Positions 8,801 through 8,900 of a stretch of DNA of 8,900 bases are shown piece after piece. Source of the stretch: an uncultured Bacteroides sp. Lineage in GTDB: Bacteria > Bacteroidota > Bacteroidia > Bacteroidales > Bacteroidaceae. The translations under genes were made by a program, and so were the position numbers. The notes under the pieces were generated by a model that saw only the letters and a program-made list of their open reading frames with translations, did not search any database and was not told the origin of the DNA. The stretch spans positions 1-8,900 of the forward strand of contig USSR01000256.1 in assembly GCA_900557355.1 (NCBI GenBank), in the 5' to 3' direction. Each line of letters opens with the position of its first letter. Position 1 is the stretch's first letter.

Positions 8801-8900
8801 ATCTATGCCAATATACAGAACGTATATACCTGGAGTAAATACAAAGGCATGGACCCTGAAGTAGGCGCCATGTATGGTGACGCATTGATGACCGGCGTTG
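5810..8900 (+). CDS. SusC/RagA-type TonB-dependent outer-membrane receptor (3' end outside window)
   Basis: The frame stays open for 1030 codons from the ATG at 5810 to the window edge. A signal peptide (1-26, cut near AFS|Q) has no lipobox. It is followed at once by a carboxypeptidase-D-like regulatory domain (about 30-100). The TonB plug begins at LDEVVVVGYG (106-115) and includes IFVIDG (183-188) and the SusC-family signature around 216-241 (DVLKDASATAIYGSRASNGV, then ITTKRG). The rest is a 22-stranded-type barrel. DRNGDGKINNED (846-857) is an EF-hand-like loop common in SusC proteins. Members import oligosaccharides across the outer membrane with a SusD lipoprotein lid, powered by TonB/ExbBD. 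The closing GMDPEVGAM...ALMTGV normally precedes the last strand, so probably only about 15-25 residues are missing. There is no STN domain, so control by an ECF-sigma/anti-sigma pair is not expected. It is likely the first gene of a PUL operon, with susD next. Substrate unknown. Confidence 0.96.
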   Translation, partial: MKCTNYCFKPLGLLFLLCLIPLWAFSQNITVKGVVKDATGESVIGASVVQKGTSNGIITDIDGNFTLNVPSNSTIVISFVGYKTQEIPVAGKTQINVTMKEDTEMLDEVVVVGYGQMKRSDLTGSVVSVNDQAIKKSVPTSIDQVLQGRAAGVQIQANSGTPGASTSIRIRGVNSLNATNQPIFVIDGVVVDSATDDENSNPLSSINPSDIVSMDVLKDASATAIYGSRASNGVIMITTKRGQAGTATVTYDGYVGWQEMPTQLDMLNLSEYATHHNSRAALGLVDQSSSFVRPDLLGEGTNWQDELFRKALMTSHNLSVSGGNDKTTYAFSGGFLDQNGIALGSSFLRLSLRANVDSQIKSWLRGGINFSFAESKQSVGTDNNTIISALLQQPTVAVTSTDGSFDGPEDVWMPENPVGLASIRTNNNRKMNFRFNTYLEATLLKGLTLKTELSTDYNFNNYYYYQPDYQFGIKTSDTRTSKWTKTNTKYWSWRNILTYNTQIAQKHAINIMVGQEMSHYNYETQVGTATGFLTNTTPDLSAGDVTSSTTTGSRFVNSLASAFGRAFYSYDERYLLTATIRRDGSSKFAKGNKWGWFPSVALAWRASQESFLRNNEVINNLKLRAGWGATGNQNVSDYAYMSLLSYKTTPWGTGVLTGNTANPDLTWETTYSYNIGVDLGLFQNRIEFIADIYYKKTKNLLLQLPLPAYLGSSGQGAASNPWGNVGSLENKGIELTLNTTNITNKDFQWTSNLVFSLNRNKVVELDTDNSSIEKTYQPGSTNFIVTKTTVGQPIGQFWGYKVIGRFNEPTDFYYKDDQGNVKQVAIPEGNTIAKNSTWVGDYIFEDRNGDGKINNEDCTFIGNPEPKFTYGIGNTFSYKGFDLTVFFSGSYGNKALNLTRYRIEDPRSNANILRSSLNYAVVDLIDPNGPSDDYRNLHVVGGSAILPALQASDANNNYSRISDLLIEDASYIRLQNISIGYTFPKKWINKAHLNNVRIYANIQNVYTWSKYKGMDPEVGAMYGDALMTGV

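Noticed and set aside
1..8900. CRISPR arrays, tRNA/rRNA genes, insertion sequences or phage-type genes
   Set aside because: The window is almost fully covered by three coding regions, and the remaining 465 bp shows no spaced long repeats, cloverleaf or transposase remnants.

Overview
The window looks like chromosomal DNA from a gut-type Bacteroides or a close relative in the Bacteroidota. Three things point there: a hybrid two-component system (HTCS) sensor-regulator of the glycan-utilisation type, a SusC/RagA-type TonB-dependent receptor, and promoter boxes matching the Bacteroides -7 consensus TAnnTTTG in place of sigma70-type elements. No species or locus name can be assigned from the sequence alone.

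Layout: (1) 12-1220, plus strand, an FtsX/MacB-type ABC transporter permease, probably the end of a transporter operon that begins left of the window. (2) 1232-5344, minus strand, a complete 1370-residue HTCS protein. It converges on the permease with only 11 bp between the two stop codons. (3) 5345-5809, a 465-bp intergenic region between divergent genes. It holds a -7 box for each gene and, just upstream of the susC-like promoter, a cluster of GTAACAC direct repeats and a perfect 20-bp palindrome. (4) 5810-8900, plus strand, a SusC-like outer-membrane receptor, open at the right edge and probably missing only its last few tens of residues.

How the parts likely work together: genes 2 and 3 look like the regulator and first structural gene of a polysaccharide utilisation locus (PUL). 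The periplasmic double beta-propeller of the HTCS would sense an oligosaccharide. Phosphotransfer from H838 to D1162 would then activate the C-terminal AraC-type DNA-binding domain on the susC-like promoter. The receptor lacks the N-terminal STN domain found on receptors controlled by ECF-sigma/anti-sigma pairs, which fits HTCS control. The expected susD-like partner and glycoside hydrolases would lie to the right, outside the window, so the substrate cannot be named. The permease is probably an unrelated neighbour.

I found no RNA gene, mobile element, CRISPR array or clearly new system. The most informative non-coding signal is the putative operator at 5568-5631.
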